NCBI RefSeq assembly: GCF_900602065.1
Contig: NZ_UWFN01000285.1
Span: 434,001 to 498,000, forward strand
Reading direction: 5' to 3'
Length of the DNA: 64,000 nucleotides
Source: Pseudomonas viridiflava
GTDB taxonomy: Bacteria > Pseudomonadota > Gammaproteobacteria > Pseudomonadales > Pseudomonadaceae
The position numbers and the translations under genes were made by a program. The notes under the pieces are model-generated. The model ran no database searches and was not told where the DNA came from. It worked only from the letters and a program-made list of their open reading frames with translations. Positions 16,900 to 25,940 of the stretch are shown here, one piece after another; within the stretch, counting starts at the first letter, position 1; every line of letters starts with the position of its first letter.

Positions 16900-17883
16900 C
16901 TATGAACCTCGAGCCCGAGCCAGTTCCGACTCTTTCGCCGCCAACTGCTCCCACCCCTGCATTACTTTCGGATCAAGTTTGAGCCCATGAAAATGATAGG
17001 TCACGTGTCCCCGCCAACGCGCCTGCTTACGGCATCGTTCAAATAGCGGTGCCAGCTCGGGGACGTCCACATCGAGAAATGTTCGGCCGGTGCACACGTC
17101 TAGATCGTTTCTATATGGACAGGTAGCGTCTCCATTGCTGAATAAAGCTTTGAGCAATTTACAGGCGTGGTCCTCGGAAACGCGTCGAACGCAGTGGAGC
17201 TTGTTCGTCAACGCCCTCAGGTTGGTCAACCTATGCTGGAACTCCTCAAGGTTTTTCGGCCAGGCAAGGATGGGGACCAAAACACCGCGACGCACCAAGT
17301 GGTCTACGATCTGGAACAGAAATCGCTCGGCAACGGCCAATTCCCGGTCCAGGCAGATGAGCAAGAACGTGACGGCAAACCGTTGGCTGAGCCATACCCG
17401 GATCGTTTCACACTGCGAGCACCGGCTGGCAAGGATCACGAGCATGAGGCTCAGCGATTGCCAGTTTGCGAGTGCTACCAACCGCTGAAACGCAGTAAAT
17501 GTCTGCTCTGTTAAAGGTGCCTCGTTGATCCGTATACTTCTAGCTAGCCTATTTATCCGACGCTGGTCACCCTGCGTTGGGGGCACTCCGTTTAAGCCTA
17601 AAATGGGCAGCACCGTCCACAGCGGATTCGCTAAGACCAATAGCAGAACAGTAAAGCGCTTACAAAGCGCCGCTCGCAAACGTGCTCTGGGCAACCGGCC
17701 ATTTAGATAACCAGCCCATGTCCTAACCCGCTCGCTACGCCGAATTCCCAGCGCCTCGTACTCAAATGTCGCTCCCCAGGAAATAACTGCGGACGGCTTA
17801 CGCCCGCATCGGGCATTGGCCGTCAAGTAGTTAGAAAACGTGATGCCTCGGGCCTTATTTACGAGCTTTACAAAGGGTCTCAT
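16900..17883 (-). CDS. Unrecognised 327-aa protein
   Basis: I do not recognise this protein. It is basic and rich in Arg, Leu and Cys. The middle (about residues 75-190) has hydrophobic stretches (FTVLLLVLANPLWTVLPILG, LSLMLVILA, FAVTFLLICL) that could be two or three membrane segments or buried helices. The C-terminal 60 residues are hydrophilic and contain FLDVDVPELAPLFERCRKQA and HVTYHFHGLKLDP. The ATG at 17883 has no obvious ribosome binding site, and codon use is mixed. It is divergent from the TnsB-like gene at 18226, across a 342-bp AT-rich gap. It may belong to the Tn7-like module as cargo or accessory factor, or may be decaying. Confidence 0.4.
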   Translation of the reverse strand: MRPFVKLVNKARGITFSNYLTANARCGRKPSAVISWGATFEYEALGIRRSERVRTWAGYLNGRLPRARLRAALCKRFTVLLLVLANPLWTVLPILGLNGVPPTQGDQRRINRLARSIRINEAPLTEQTFTAFQRLVALANWQSLSLMLVILASRCSQCETIRVWLSQRFAVTFLLICLDRELAVAERFLFQIVDHLVRRGVLVPILAWPKNLEEFQHRLTNLRALTNKLHCVRRVSEDHACKLLKALFSNGDATCPYRNDLDVCTGRTFLDVDVPELAPLFERCRKQARWRGHVTYHFHGLKLDPKVMQGWEQLAAKESELARARGS

Positions 17884-18225
17884 GGTGCGCAGCTACAAGC
17901 GTGTTGTTTTATTAAACAACCTTTTGCGGCTGTCAGTTATACCGGAATCGCATATACATATATCGAAAACAATTATAATTTTCTCTTATAATGATTTTTA
18001 GCAAGAAAAAAGACTTAAACTATTTTATCAAATAAAAAAAATGCATATGCGTCTAGCACAACGTTTCTAGGCCACGAGTTTTCGCATTCATACAAAATAT
18101 TGGCTCTGGCAGCCACGCTATTTCAGCCAGATAATCTTCTCGTGTGATCGGCTTCTCCTTGGCTCCTCATGTAGTTCAATAGTTACAAACTTTGTAAGAA
18201 TCGATCAGCGGATCGGAAACCTTAC
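17884..18225. other. AT-rich divergent intergenic region
   Basis: Between divergent genes. The centre (about 17950-18050) is strongly AT-rich and could hold promoters or a transposon end. GTTGTTT-TATT-AAACAAC (17903-17920) is a perfect small palindrome 20 bases upstream of the minus-strand gene. TGTAAG and CTTACA also bracket 18192-18225. I could not identify transposon terminal repeats. Confidence 0.4.
17903..17920. promoter_or_regulatory. Small palindrome, possible operator
   Basis: Arms GTTGTTT and AAACAAC with a TATT spacer, just upstream of the minus-strand start at 17883. Only the symmetry is seen. Confidence 0.3.
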
Positions 18226-19221
18226 ATGGACATCAGGTGGAGACTGCTGGAGAAACTCAACAGACACACACCCACAGAAGTAGGTAAGGATCATAAACTG
18301 TATTGTAATCCTCGCATTTACAGTCGAATCCTTAGCCCCTTTATCGGCTATCAACTGGAGTGCTTTGCTATGGGCATCCAAACTCGGCTCAATAAGTTTC
18401 CGCGCAACCTTCACCGGTCCGAAGTCATGGAATGTGACAGTCTGAAGCTTGACTACCCAACCATCGAACACAGAGAGAAGACACGCCTTGCCATAGGCGT
18501 CGTTCTGGCGACCAATGCTTTATACGTCACGGGGTGGGATCTCTCCCCCGCTGAAAAAGAAACATGGGCGTTGATCCATGCCATCAAGATTTCATTGAAA
18601 CGCCGCCCCCGCTCCGGCAGCCCGGAACGATTGTATGTCGTCGACCAGAGGGCGTATCCGTTGATCTGCCGGCTCCGTCACTTGATTGTCCGTTCTGGCG
18701 CGACGCTGTACCTCAACTATTCTGGTCAGCCGGGCACAACAGTAAACGTCGAGGATTTTCTGATTACCCTCAACCGGGAGATTGGCGAAATCTGCTCTCA
18801 ACGTAAGACGCCCCCGCAAAAACTCAGCGAAGTACACCAGATCACTACAGACTGGCTGTACCGCTATCACCACCGTCCTCACCCAGTACTCGGCATGGCA
18901 CCGGTTGAAGCCTGGGTTCGTGATCAGGTCCAAGCGCTCTTGATCAATCGCGGTAAAGCAATGGATCCGACTAGCTCGGAACTGCGCGTGACCTGGGCTT
19001 CCAACCACCGCCATCAGGTGCATGCCTGTGGCCTGACGTGGACTGCTCCCGCGTTGTCGTCTCCGTCGATGCAAACCCGGTCCAGCGAACAAATACTGCT
19101 GGTTTATGATCTAGCCAATCATGACCAATGCTGGGCGTGTCATCCCGACCGACCTGAGCAACTCCATGAGCTCTCAGCGGTCCAGCCCAAGAATCCGGGA
19201 GGGTTGGTGTTGGAGGAATAG
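18226..19221 (+). CDS. Short TnsB/TniA-like integrase homolog (catalytic and C-terminal parts only)
   Basis: This 331-aa protein aligns by eye with the second half of the TnsB protein encoded at 20187. CDSLKLD matches the first Asp strand, LYVVDQRAYP matches the YVFDNGPEW strand, and NVEDFLITLN matches HIEAFFRTW, so a D-D-E set may remain. LYRYHHRPHPVLGMAPVEAW matches SYHQDWHSELGMSPNEAW. The C-terminal beta-barrel follows (DQCWACHPDRPEQLHELSAV). The N-terminal DNA-binding domains of TnsB are missing; an in-frame stop lies about 57 bases before the ATG. It could be a paralog with a special role or a relic of an older related transposon. A 313-bp gap separates it from tnsA. Confidence 0.5.
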   Translation: MDIRWRLLEKLNRHTPTEVGKDHKLYCNPRIYSRILSPFIGYQLECFAMGIQTRLNKFPRNLHRSEVMECDSLKLDYPTIEHREKTRLAIGVVLATNALYVTGWDLSPAEKETWALIHAIKISLKRRPRSGSPERLYVVDQRAYPLICRLRHLIVRSGATLYLNYSGQPGTTVNVEDFLITLNREIGEICSQRKTPPQKLSEVHQITTDWLYRYHHRPHPVLGMAPVEAWVRDQVQALLINRGKAMDPTSSELRVTWASNHRHQVHACGLTWTAPALSSPSMQTRSSEQILLVYDLANHDQCWACHPDRPEQLHELSAVQPKNPGGLVLEE

Positions 19222-19534
19222 TTGCTAAGGCGCATGCCCTAAGAACGCGGGATCTATGATCGCCGCCGGCTCGCCCAGTCTTACAGCCCCCCAATCCCTC
19301 CACTGGTTTACAAGCTTGCTTCGCAAGGCCAGCAGTTCAAGGTTCGCACGTTGCTAAGCCCAGCCAGTTTCAAGACCAAAACCTAGCGCGAAAGGAGCTA
19401 GGGCCATTCGCCTACCCAAATCCGCAGCGGCGCGTCTGGTAGCCGCTGTCGAAAACTCAACAGCAGCGTTGGGCGCGGGCTATACGGTCGTGCGTCATCT
19501 GCTGTAGGAAGGCACCGGGGAGAACCTCAGAGCT
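19222..19534. other. Gap upstream of the tnsA-like gene
   Basis: About 310 bases between the short integrase homolog and tnsA. Plus-strand frames give protein-like fragments interrupted by stops, so this may be decayed coding DNA. The promoter of the tnsABC-tniQ operon should lie here or upstream; no clear box is visible. Confidence 0.4.
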
Positions 19535-20185
19535 ATGGACATGTTCAGCCCCTTGGAACTTCCCCCGCAGGTATGTCTTTTGCCAAGAAAGCCGCTTTCT
19601 TCAGGACAGCCACATCGGCGGGTCACTCATTTTCCATCTCTAAAAAACAAGACAATGGTGGCATGTGAGTCAAGTCTGCTAGCTCAATTCTGTCTGCATC
19701 TGGAATATGAGCCGAAGGTCATCGCTTACGTCTCGCGTCCGTTTGCTGTGCAGTTCATCGAAGCGGACCTTACCGTGCGGCCGCATTTTGCAGCGATATT
19801 GGCTGACGACAGAAGAGTTTATTACCAAGTAGAAAGCGCAGATGAGATAACAGATCCACGGCGCCAATATCGGCAAAGCTTGACCAAACAATGTTTCGGT
19901 CACGCCGGTTTTATTTTTGAGTGTATTCGTCCCGAACATTATCAGGCAGCGGTGAGCACTGAAACCTTGAGATGTCTTTACCATCAGGCCTTTGGTGCTT
20001 CAGCCGCCCAAGTGCCAAACATCCGGCGACGTCTAGGTGAAGCAACCGATGGACGCATGATGATTCGAAGCTTGCTGGCTCGAGGCATTCCGCTCAAGGA
20101 CATCGCATTTGCACTTTTTTTCCAACATATCCATACCGACCTTCGTAAGCCCGTAGACCTAAACACGATCGTGGAGATCATCTGA
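19535..20185 (+). CDS. TnsA-like protein with degenerate nuclease active site
   Basis: A 216-aa protein in the tnsA position of a Tn7-like operon. The first catalytic region is kept (MVACESSLLAQFCLHLEYEP, E45). In the next, the usual PDF (as in YTPDF) reads RPHF with H84 in place of Asp, and the usual EVK reads Q98-V99-E100. So the D and the K of the restriction-like active site are both replaced. The C-terminal half is a helical domain ending RKPVDLNTIVEII. It overlaps nothing but is separated from tnsB by one base. In Tn7, TnsA cuts the 5' ends so that transposition is cut-and-paste. With this site dead, TnsA may serve only as a structural partner. The name is from context plus partial similarity. 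Confidence 0.6.
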   Translation: MDMFSPLELPPQVCLLPRKPLSSGQPHRRVTHFPSLKNKTMVACESSLLAQFCLHLEYEPKVIAYVSRPFAVQFIEADLTVRPHFAAILADDRRVYYQVESADEITDPRRQYRQSLTKQCFGHAGFIFECIRPEHYQAAVSTETLRCLYHQAFGASAAQVPNIRRRLGEATDGRMMIRSLLARGIPLKDIAFALFFQHIHTDLRKPVDLNTIVEII

Positions 20186-20186
20186 G

Positions 20187-22082
20187 ATGAAAGCGCCCGT
20201 GGTGATCAAAATTGGCGAGCATTACAGCTACTGCGGCCATAGCTGTCAGGTTGTAGACATTGACGAACAACAGGTACAACTTAGGACCATCAATGGCCCG
20301 TCCAACGTCGTTGCTCATTCGTTGCCAACACTAAGACGGGCCGCGGAACAAGGCAGGCTGATCAAAATACAGGAAGCCCCCATCACTGTGTTCCCTGAGA
20401 AAGTGATCGCGGGACTGCCAGAAAAGCGGGCTGCGAAATTTAAAATTCGTGAAGCCTATATGAGGACTATGCAAGACCAATATGCCGGGCGCCTATCACG
20501 TTCCGAGTTTTCAACATTGGTCGAGAGTGTCATCGCCGCCATAGGCCCCCATCATGGCCCCTGTTACGCCACGGTCAGTAACTGGAAGCGAGCCTACCTT
20601 GCGGCTGGCGGAAACTGTATCGCACTAATCCCAAATACGTATCGGCCAATTCACCGGCATATCATGCATCAGCCGGACGAAATCAGGGCCCTGATTCGCG
20701 ATTACGTGAAACGGTTTTACTGGGTCCCCACGCCCTTTACGCAGTCAGCGCTGATTGAGTCAATCCGCTTGGCCATCAAGGACTTGAATCGATTCAGAGC
20801 TGCCGGAAGGCAATACCGCGTCCCGTCCGTCACCACCCTCTACAGAATAATCGTTGAACTAGATGCCTTCAATACGACGTGCAACCAGCGAGGTCGTCGG
20901 CAAGCCCTGCGGCAAAATCGATGGAGCGCCGCGTTACCTGCACTAGGGCGATTGCTGGAGCGGGTAGAGGCGGATACACAGGAACTTCATATATTTGTCG
21001 TTGATGACCGCGGCAGGGTCATCGGACGGCCTTATCTGACAGTGTTCCTTGAGATCAAAACTCGGCACGTAGTGGGATGGCTCATATCGTTCAATCCCCC
21101 GTCCCTAGATACCACACTGCGGGCGCTGAAATCTTCAATCCGCTCAGACAATATCTACGGAGGCGTTGGGGAAATCTACGTTTTCGACAACGGTCCCGAA
21201 TGGATCGCCGCCAACCTGCGACGCACTCTTGAAATGCTCGGCGCAGAGATTATCTTCTGTGAGCCCGGCCAACCCAATCAAAAACCGCACATTGAAGCTT
21301 TTTTCAGAACCTGGTCCACCCAGATTGTCCACTGCATGAGTGGTACGACCTTCTCCAGTATCACTAAGAGGGGAGACTACAACTCAGAAGGGAACGCGAT
21401 TTACACTCTGGATAAGGTGAAAGAAATATTTGCACGGTGGTTAGACAGCTACCATCAGGATTGGCATTCCGAGTTGGGCATGTCGCCGAACGAGGCATGG
21501 GCCAAGTGCCTGGAAAATGAATTCGAGCCGCGCAGACATTCCGAGGATGATTTGCGTCACTACTTCTGGCGCATGGAGATGGTGACGCCGTCATCACAAG
21601 GCCGAGTCCGCTATTCCAACGTCCATTGGAGCGGAGGTGCAGTCAGCGCATTTGCTCAACGCCACCCGATCAGAAAGAAACTAATGCTGTATTACGACCC
21701 TTGTGATCTGGGCAAGGCTTGGATTGTTCATCCTGATTATCCGACCGACATCCAAGAGTTACAGCCCGTCCATAAGGAATATCAGGAAGGGTTAACTCTG
21801 CACTTTCATCAAGAGATCCAAAAGCTGAAACGTGCACAACGCAAAAGCCATGTGTACATATCGGCACATGAGGCTCGTCTGCAGATCCTTTGGGACATCA
21901 GTCAGATTAATAACAAATCCGATCGTGCGAAACACCACCGCGCGGTCGAGCGTGGCGATGTTACTCCAGTAGAGTTAGAAAACGCTATCCGGCCGCAGTC
22001 CTCTGCCGCGACCACTGCCACGTCCAAAGTACATGAGTATCGCGACGATACGCCTGATGAGTTCACTGTGGTGAGGAAATAA
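20187..22082 (+). CDS. tnsB: TnsB/TniA-like DDE transposase
   Basis: A 631-aa Mu/Tn7-type transposase. The N-terminal 260 residues contain winged-helix and HTH DNA-binding regions (about 85-230). The RNase H-like core holds D273 (HIFVVDDRG), D334 (YVFDNGPEW) and E370 (QPNQKPHIEAFF), an intact D-D-E triad. A beta-barrel follows (YDPCDLGKAWIVHPD), and the last 90 residues are a polar tail of the kind that contacts TnsC. It starts one base after tnsA and is separated by one base from tnsC, so it is translated as part of one operon. It would bind transposon ends and join 3' ends to target DNA. Confidence 0.85.
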   Translation: MKAPVVIKIGEHYSYCGHSCQVVDIDEQQVQLRTINGPSNVVAHSLPTLRRAAEQGRLIKIQEAPITVFPEKVIAGLPEKRAAKFKIREAYMRTMQDQYAGRLSRSEFSTLVESVIAAIGPHHGPCYATVSNWKRAYLAAGGNCIALIPNTYRPIHRHIMHQPDEIRALIRDYVKRFYWVPTPFTQSALIESIRLAIKDLNRFRAAGRQYRVPSVTTLYRIIVELDAFNTTCNQRGRRQALRQNRWSAALPALGRLLERVEADTQELHIFVVDDRGRVIGRPYLTVFLEIKTRHVVGWLISFNPPSLDTTLRALKSSIRSDNIYGGVGEIYVFDNGPEWIAANLRRTLEMLGAEIIFCEPGQPNQKPHIEAFFRTWSTQIVHCMSGTTFSSITKRGDYNSEGNAIYTLDKVKEIFARWLDSYHQDWHSELGMSPNEAWAKCLENEFEPRRHSEDDLRHYFWRMEMVTPSSQGRVRYSNVHWSGGAVSAFAQRHPIRKKLMLYYDPCDLGKAWIVHPDYPTDIQELQPVHKEYQEGLTLHFHQEIQKLKRAQRKSHVYISAHEARLQILWDISQINNKSDRAKHHRAVERGDVTPVELENAIRPQSSAATTATSKVHEYRDDTPDEFTVVRK

Positions 22083-22083
22083 C

Positions 22084-23061
22084 ATGAACCTTCAAGAAAG
22101 AAACGCGTTGCTGAAAGATTTCTCAGGCGCGACTGTTTATTTCCCACGATTTGCGAAAGCGTACTCCACAGTACAGGACGCGATTGAAATGTCTCTTATT
22201 ACTGGGTCGCCTAATTCAGCGATTATATGCGGGCCTTCGGGGGCAGGAAAGACAACACTATGCGAACATTTGATCGCCCACTACCAGCGAACTTATGAAG
22301 AAGAATCATCTGAAGGGGTCTTCCGTAGAAAGACGGTCATGTACTTCGAAGTCCCAGAACCCGCCACTGTCAGACAATTGGTGGAGCAGATGCTACACAC
22401 GCTATCCGTAACAGAGTGCAAGGGGAGCATCGCCCACCTGACCGCAATGCTTATAACACGACTGCACACCCTTGGCGTCGAGGTGGTGTTTCTCGATGAA
22501 ATCCAGCGTCTATGCACAACGTCGACAGAAAAAATTCGTCCTTCCGCGCTCGGCTGGATCGCAAGTTTCTGTAATGACTTGAAAAAACCTGTGGTATTGG
22601 CCGGCACCGAGGAGTGCCGCTTTATTACGAAAACCCCAAACTGTGAGCCTTTCGCTAATCGTTATCCGCACATGGTTGTATTAAATTTTTTTACATATGA
22701 GGCCCAGCTCAGCTCAGAATATCACCGGACACTTGAAAAGCTTAATGAGACGCTGAATGAGATATCCCCAATGCTTAATGAGGTCCACCTACACGATGCC
22801 GATATCGCTGCACCGCTTTTCGTCGCTACCTGCGGAAATATTAAGTGGCTGCGTACAGTTATTTACAGTGCCTTGGCGCACAGCTTAAAACGTACAGCTG
22901 AACATGGCCTGTGTCGCGCGGACTTTTCATACGCTTGTGATCAGCTTGATCTGCTCTTCAACCTTTACCCTGGGAATCCTTTTTCATTAGATCTGACTCA
23001 GGCTCGCGATCTGATTTCTGAGTCAGAGAAAGAACTAGCTAAACTGAGGGTAAGAGAATGA
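22084..23061 (+). CDS. tnsC: TnsC/TniB-like AAA+ regulator
   Basis: A 325-aa AAA+ ATPase. Walker A is GPSGAGKT (residues 50-57) and Walker B is VEVVFLDEIQ (D138, E139). A polar sensor stretch PVVLAGTEEC follows, as in TniB. Proteins of this family assemble on target DNA and link the target selector TniQ to TnsB. The stop overlaps the tniQ start (ATGA at 23058-23061), showing translational coupling. The length matches the TniB range. Confidence 0.85.
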   Translation: MNLQERNALLKDFSGATVYFPRFAKAYSTVQDAIEMSLITGSPNSAIICGPSGAGKTTLCEHLIAHYQRTYEEESSEGVFRRKTVMYFEVPEPATVRQLVEQMLHTLSVTECKGSIAHLTAMLITRLHTLGVEVVFLDEIQRLCTTSTEKIRPSALGWIASFCNDLKKPVVLAGTEECRFITKTPNCEPFANRYPHMVVLNFFTYEAQLSSEYHRTLEKLNETLNEISPMLNEVHLHDADIAAPLFVATCGNIKWLRTVIYSALAHSLKRTAEHGLCRADFSYACDQLDLLFNLYPGNPFSLDLTQARDLISESEKELAKLRVRE

Positions 23062-25565
23062 GCGATGTGATATTCATTCCCTTCCCACTCCCTGAGGAAA
23101 GTCCTACGAGTGTATTAAAGCGCTTCGCGGTGCATCATGGTTGTGAGATCCCGGCACAGCTCTGCACGATAACACGCAATATCAGTTTTAAAGCGTCGAC
23201 ACTGAGCCGCGAAGCCCCACTGGTGCAATGGATCGCGCAACGCGCAGGCAACTACTCTGCGCGATTTCTCGATGGTTTCTATAAGCCTATTGGTCCTCTG
23301 CGAGAAAACATGCCGTTCGAAATCCATGGAACCCTGGTACCGAGTCGATTAATCAGATCCACAGGAACGGGATATTGTTCCGAGTGCTGGAGTGAGGGCT
23401 GCGAACACAGCATCAAAGACTTCAAGTTCAGTCTCAACTGTCCTTACCACCATCGGCGCTATCTATTTGCATGTCCACACTGCGAGAAAAGATTGTGGTG
23501 GACTGACCCGCTGCGTAACCGTTGCTCGTGCCAAGGTGAATTGATCAGTGAGCCATGTACATTGGTAGATACAGGGCCCGAGGAATTCACGTTAAAGTGC
23601 CTCCGCGCCAAAAACTCCCTCGCTATGGAAAACCTAAAAAACACCCTGACACAGTTACAATACAAGATGAATGCACGGCCAGATGACCTGCAAAATCGCC
23701 TGATACTAAAGACTGCAATCTGCATCATCACCGATGACAAAGCCGGCGTGGAAGACTACCTGATGCGCATACACGGCTGCCACCCAGACCTGCCCGCCGA
23801 TGTGATCAGTGCTAAATTGGCTTTGGTTAAGCATCCGTTTGCGCGGCGGATTATGAAGGACTTCAGTAATATAAACTACTGTCCGCTACCTACCGCCTCT
23901 CTCGAAGGCGCCGAATACCCATTCACTCTCAGGCGTATCCAGGTCAGAGAGGCCTCGTCAGTTTCATCTCGGATATTTCGGCGCTTGGCAGACGACCTCG
24001 GGATCAGATGGCCAAAATTAGACCGGAAAACAGACTTAAGTAAAGACCATTTTCTGCCCTTATTGAAATATGCGTGGGCCTGGAAAAAAGATGCAAAAAA
24101 TTTCGAAACCGATATAAATGAGTATATCGAGCTTGAATCAGCTCGAGAGCTTATAGGCGTAACTCTCTTTTACCTTAAGAAGCTAATCCGAGCTGGGTAT
24201 TTAAATGCGGAATCGAAGCCAAACCAAAACCTGAGAATTCGTCGGGACGAATTGACCGATTTCCTAAAAAAATACGAGTCCGTAAACTCCGTTGCCAGAC
24301 GCCTTCAGTTATCTTCCCGAGCAACACGGTTTTTTCTGCGTCGCCAACGCGTGCCATACATTGAGGTATTGAAGTCAAAAACACCTACCGTTTTCATCCG
24401 CACAGACACCGATCGTATAGTTAAGCTACACAACACCGCCCCCGCCTTATGCAGAAAAAGGTTTGATCGTAAGCAACTCAAGTTGGTCGATGCAGATGAG
24501 GAAAATTTGTACATAACCTGTGCCTCAGCAGCGAAGCGACTTGGTCTACAACACAATACTGTCAGAGAGTATGCAAAAGCAGGCGTCTTTTCGGCCAAGC
24601 GAAGTAATACATGCATGCTCGTGCCCATTCAAGAAGTGGAAACATTCAGCCAAAAATTTATTCCGGCGTGCGAGTATGCGAAACTACTGGATATACCAGC
24701 CACAAGTGCCACTCAGGCCTTAATTGATGCAGGGTTCAAACCCGCTGCAGAGTGGCGTCTTAATAATTGCCATTCGCCGCTATTTTACAGAGCGGATATA
24801 GAAAATCAAACTGAGCGCTACGCTCAGAACAATCAAATGACAGTATCTATTCGGGAGGCAAAAGACAAATTAAGCTTACCTAGCTCGACGATTATAAATT
24901 TAATAAAACTTGGTGACCTTGCTAGCGATGGCATCACAAACTCAATTCTGCGCGCAAGTGCAAAAAAAGTAGCACTATTCTATACCACGCATGCCAACGC
25001 TTTGACTATATCAGAATGGTGTAATCTACCAGCGCGCTCCATACAAAACTCACTGCGCACCTTTGATATCAATCCTATTTGCGGACCTTTAATCGATGGA
25101 TGTCGGGAATTATTATACAGGGTTGCAGATCTTGATAGATTTGGGGTCAAACCACATAGCGGTCCAAAACCTAAGTATTTAATGGTACAGCCTTATAAGC
25201 TAACCTATCGCCCCACCCTTTTACCACTCATTGCAGAAACAGAAATCCAAAAAAAATACCATATATCTAAAGCAGGAATAACTCGCTTCTTCGTTCAGAC
25301 TGGATATATAAACGTTTTTCCTGTCGGAAAAGTACGTTACATGACAGCCAGCGATGCAAAAAAAATAGCACACATCCTAAATAAGTATTATACACCAGGC
25401 ATGGTTGACGCCATGCTAAATACACACTCCTTCGCAGCAGCTCTTTGCAGGCAAGGCAAACTTAAAACAGCGCAAAAACTCCCACAAGAACTTACCGGGC
25501 GTATACTTATCACAAAGCAGTCTGTAAATAAGCTAATCGCTGGCCTTCCCAAGCGTCCACCCTAA
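23058..25565 (+). CDS. tniQ: TniQ-like target selector with long helix-turn-helix chain (835 aa)
   Basis: Residues 1-165 are a TniQ domain: FPLPEESPTSVLKRFA at the start and a zinc-binding set YCSECW (107-111), CPYHHRRYLFACPHCEK (128-144) and CSC (156-158). The remaining 670 residues are unusually long and look like a row of small HTH units. Examples are SARELIGVTLFYLKKLIRAG, SVNSVARRLQLSSRATRFFL, SAAKRLGLQHNTVREYAKAG, SIREAKDKLSLPSSTIINLI, TISEWCNLPARSIQNSL and EIQKKYHISKAGITRFFVQT, each followed by a short wing. This is like the extended TniQ called TnsD, which reads a fixed chromosomal site. The number of units suggests a long target sequence. It overlaps tnsC by four bases and ends the operon. 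Confidence 0.8.
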   Translation: MSDVIFIPFPLPEESPTSVLKRFAVHHGCEIPAQLCTITRNISFKASTLSREAPLVQWIAQRAGNYSARFLDGFYKPIGPLRENMPFEIHGTLVPSRLIRSTGTGYCSECWSEGCEHSIKDFKFSLNCPYHHRRYLFACPHCEKRLWWTDPLRNRCSCQGELISEPCTLVDTGPEEFTLKCLRAKNSLAMENLKNTLTQLQYKMNARPDDLQNRLILKTAICIITDDKAGVEDYLMRIHGCHPDLPADVISAKLALVKHPFARRIMKDFSNINYCPLPTASLEGAEYPFTLRRIQVREASSVSSRIFRRLADDLGIRWPKLDRKTDLSKDHFLPLLKYAWAWKKDAKNFETDINEYIELESARELIGVTLFYLKKLIRAGYLNAESKPNQNLRIRRDELTDFLKKYESVNSVARRLQLSSRATRFFLRRQRVPYIEVLKSKTPTVFIRTDTDRIVKLHNTAPALCRKRFDRKQLKLVDADEENLYITCASAAKRLGLQHNTVREYAKAGVFSAKRSNTCMLVPIQEVETFSQKFIPACEYAKLLDIPATSATQALIDAGFKPAAEWRLNNCHSPLFYRADIENQTERYAQNNQMTVSIREAKDKLSLPSSTIINLIKLGDLASDGITNSILRASAKKVALFYTTHANALTISEWCNLPARSIQNSLRTFDINPICGPLIDGCRELLYRVADLDRFGVKPHSGPKPKYLMVQPYKLTYRPTLLPLIAETEIQKKYHISKAGITRFFVQTGYINVFPVGKVRYMTASDAKKIAHILNKYYTPGMVDAMLNTHSFAAALCRQGKLKTAQKLPQELTGRILITKQSVNKLIAGLPKRPP

Positions 25566-25769
25566 TTAAAATATGCAATTTCCACTTGACGCAAGTTTCA
25601 TACATTACTAGCCATTGGGCATTGGAACCACTAAGAGGAGACAGGTCGCCATCGCAACGAGCGGCGATCCAAGGTGGTTCGCCCGTTTTAAGCTGCCTTT
25701 CATGAGGCTGCCGTTGTCCAGCCCCGGGGGTTAGGCTTAAGATAAGGGCATCCCCTCAGGAGGATTCAG

Positions 25770-25940
25770 ATGCCTATTTACCGCGACTCGACCGCCTCTG
25801 GCCAGCCTAAACCTAAACCTAAACCTCGGGTGCACAAAAAAGAAATCGATCCTGTTGCGGTGGTTTCTGAGGCTCTTCGCGTTGGCGATTTGCACTTCCA
25901 GCGCTTTGTCGAAACCGGGAAATTTCAGCTCTGCCCCTGA
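25770..25940 (+). CDS. Small basic protein with KPKPKPKP motif (56 aa)
   Basis: A short frame, MPIYRDSTASGQ followed by PKPKPKPRVHKKEIDPV and a helix VVSEALRVGDLHFQRFV. An ideal AGGAGG (25758-25763) lies 6 bases before the ATG, which makes translation likely. No family is recognised. It starts 204 bases after tniQ and could be the last gene of the Tn7-like element or the first gene beyond it. Confidence 0.5.
   Translation: MPIYRDSTASGQPKPKPKPRVHKKEIDPVAVVSEALRVGDLHFQRFVETGKFQLCP

Noticed and set aside
17884..25769. Short shared words (such as TTCATACA) on both sides of the Tn7-like operon as candidate TnsB sites
   Set aside because: Single 8-base matches are expected by chance between two 300-base stretches; no repeated array was seen.
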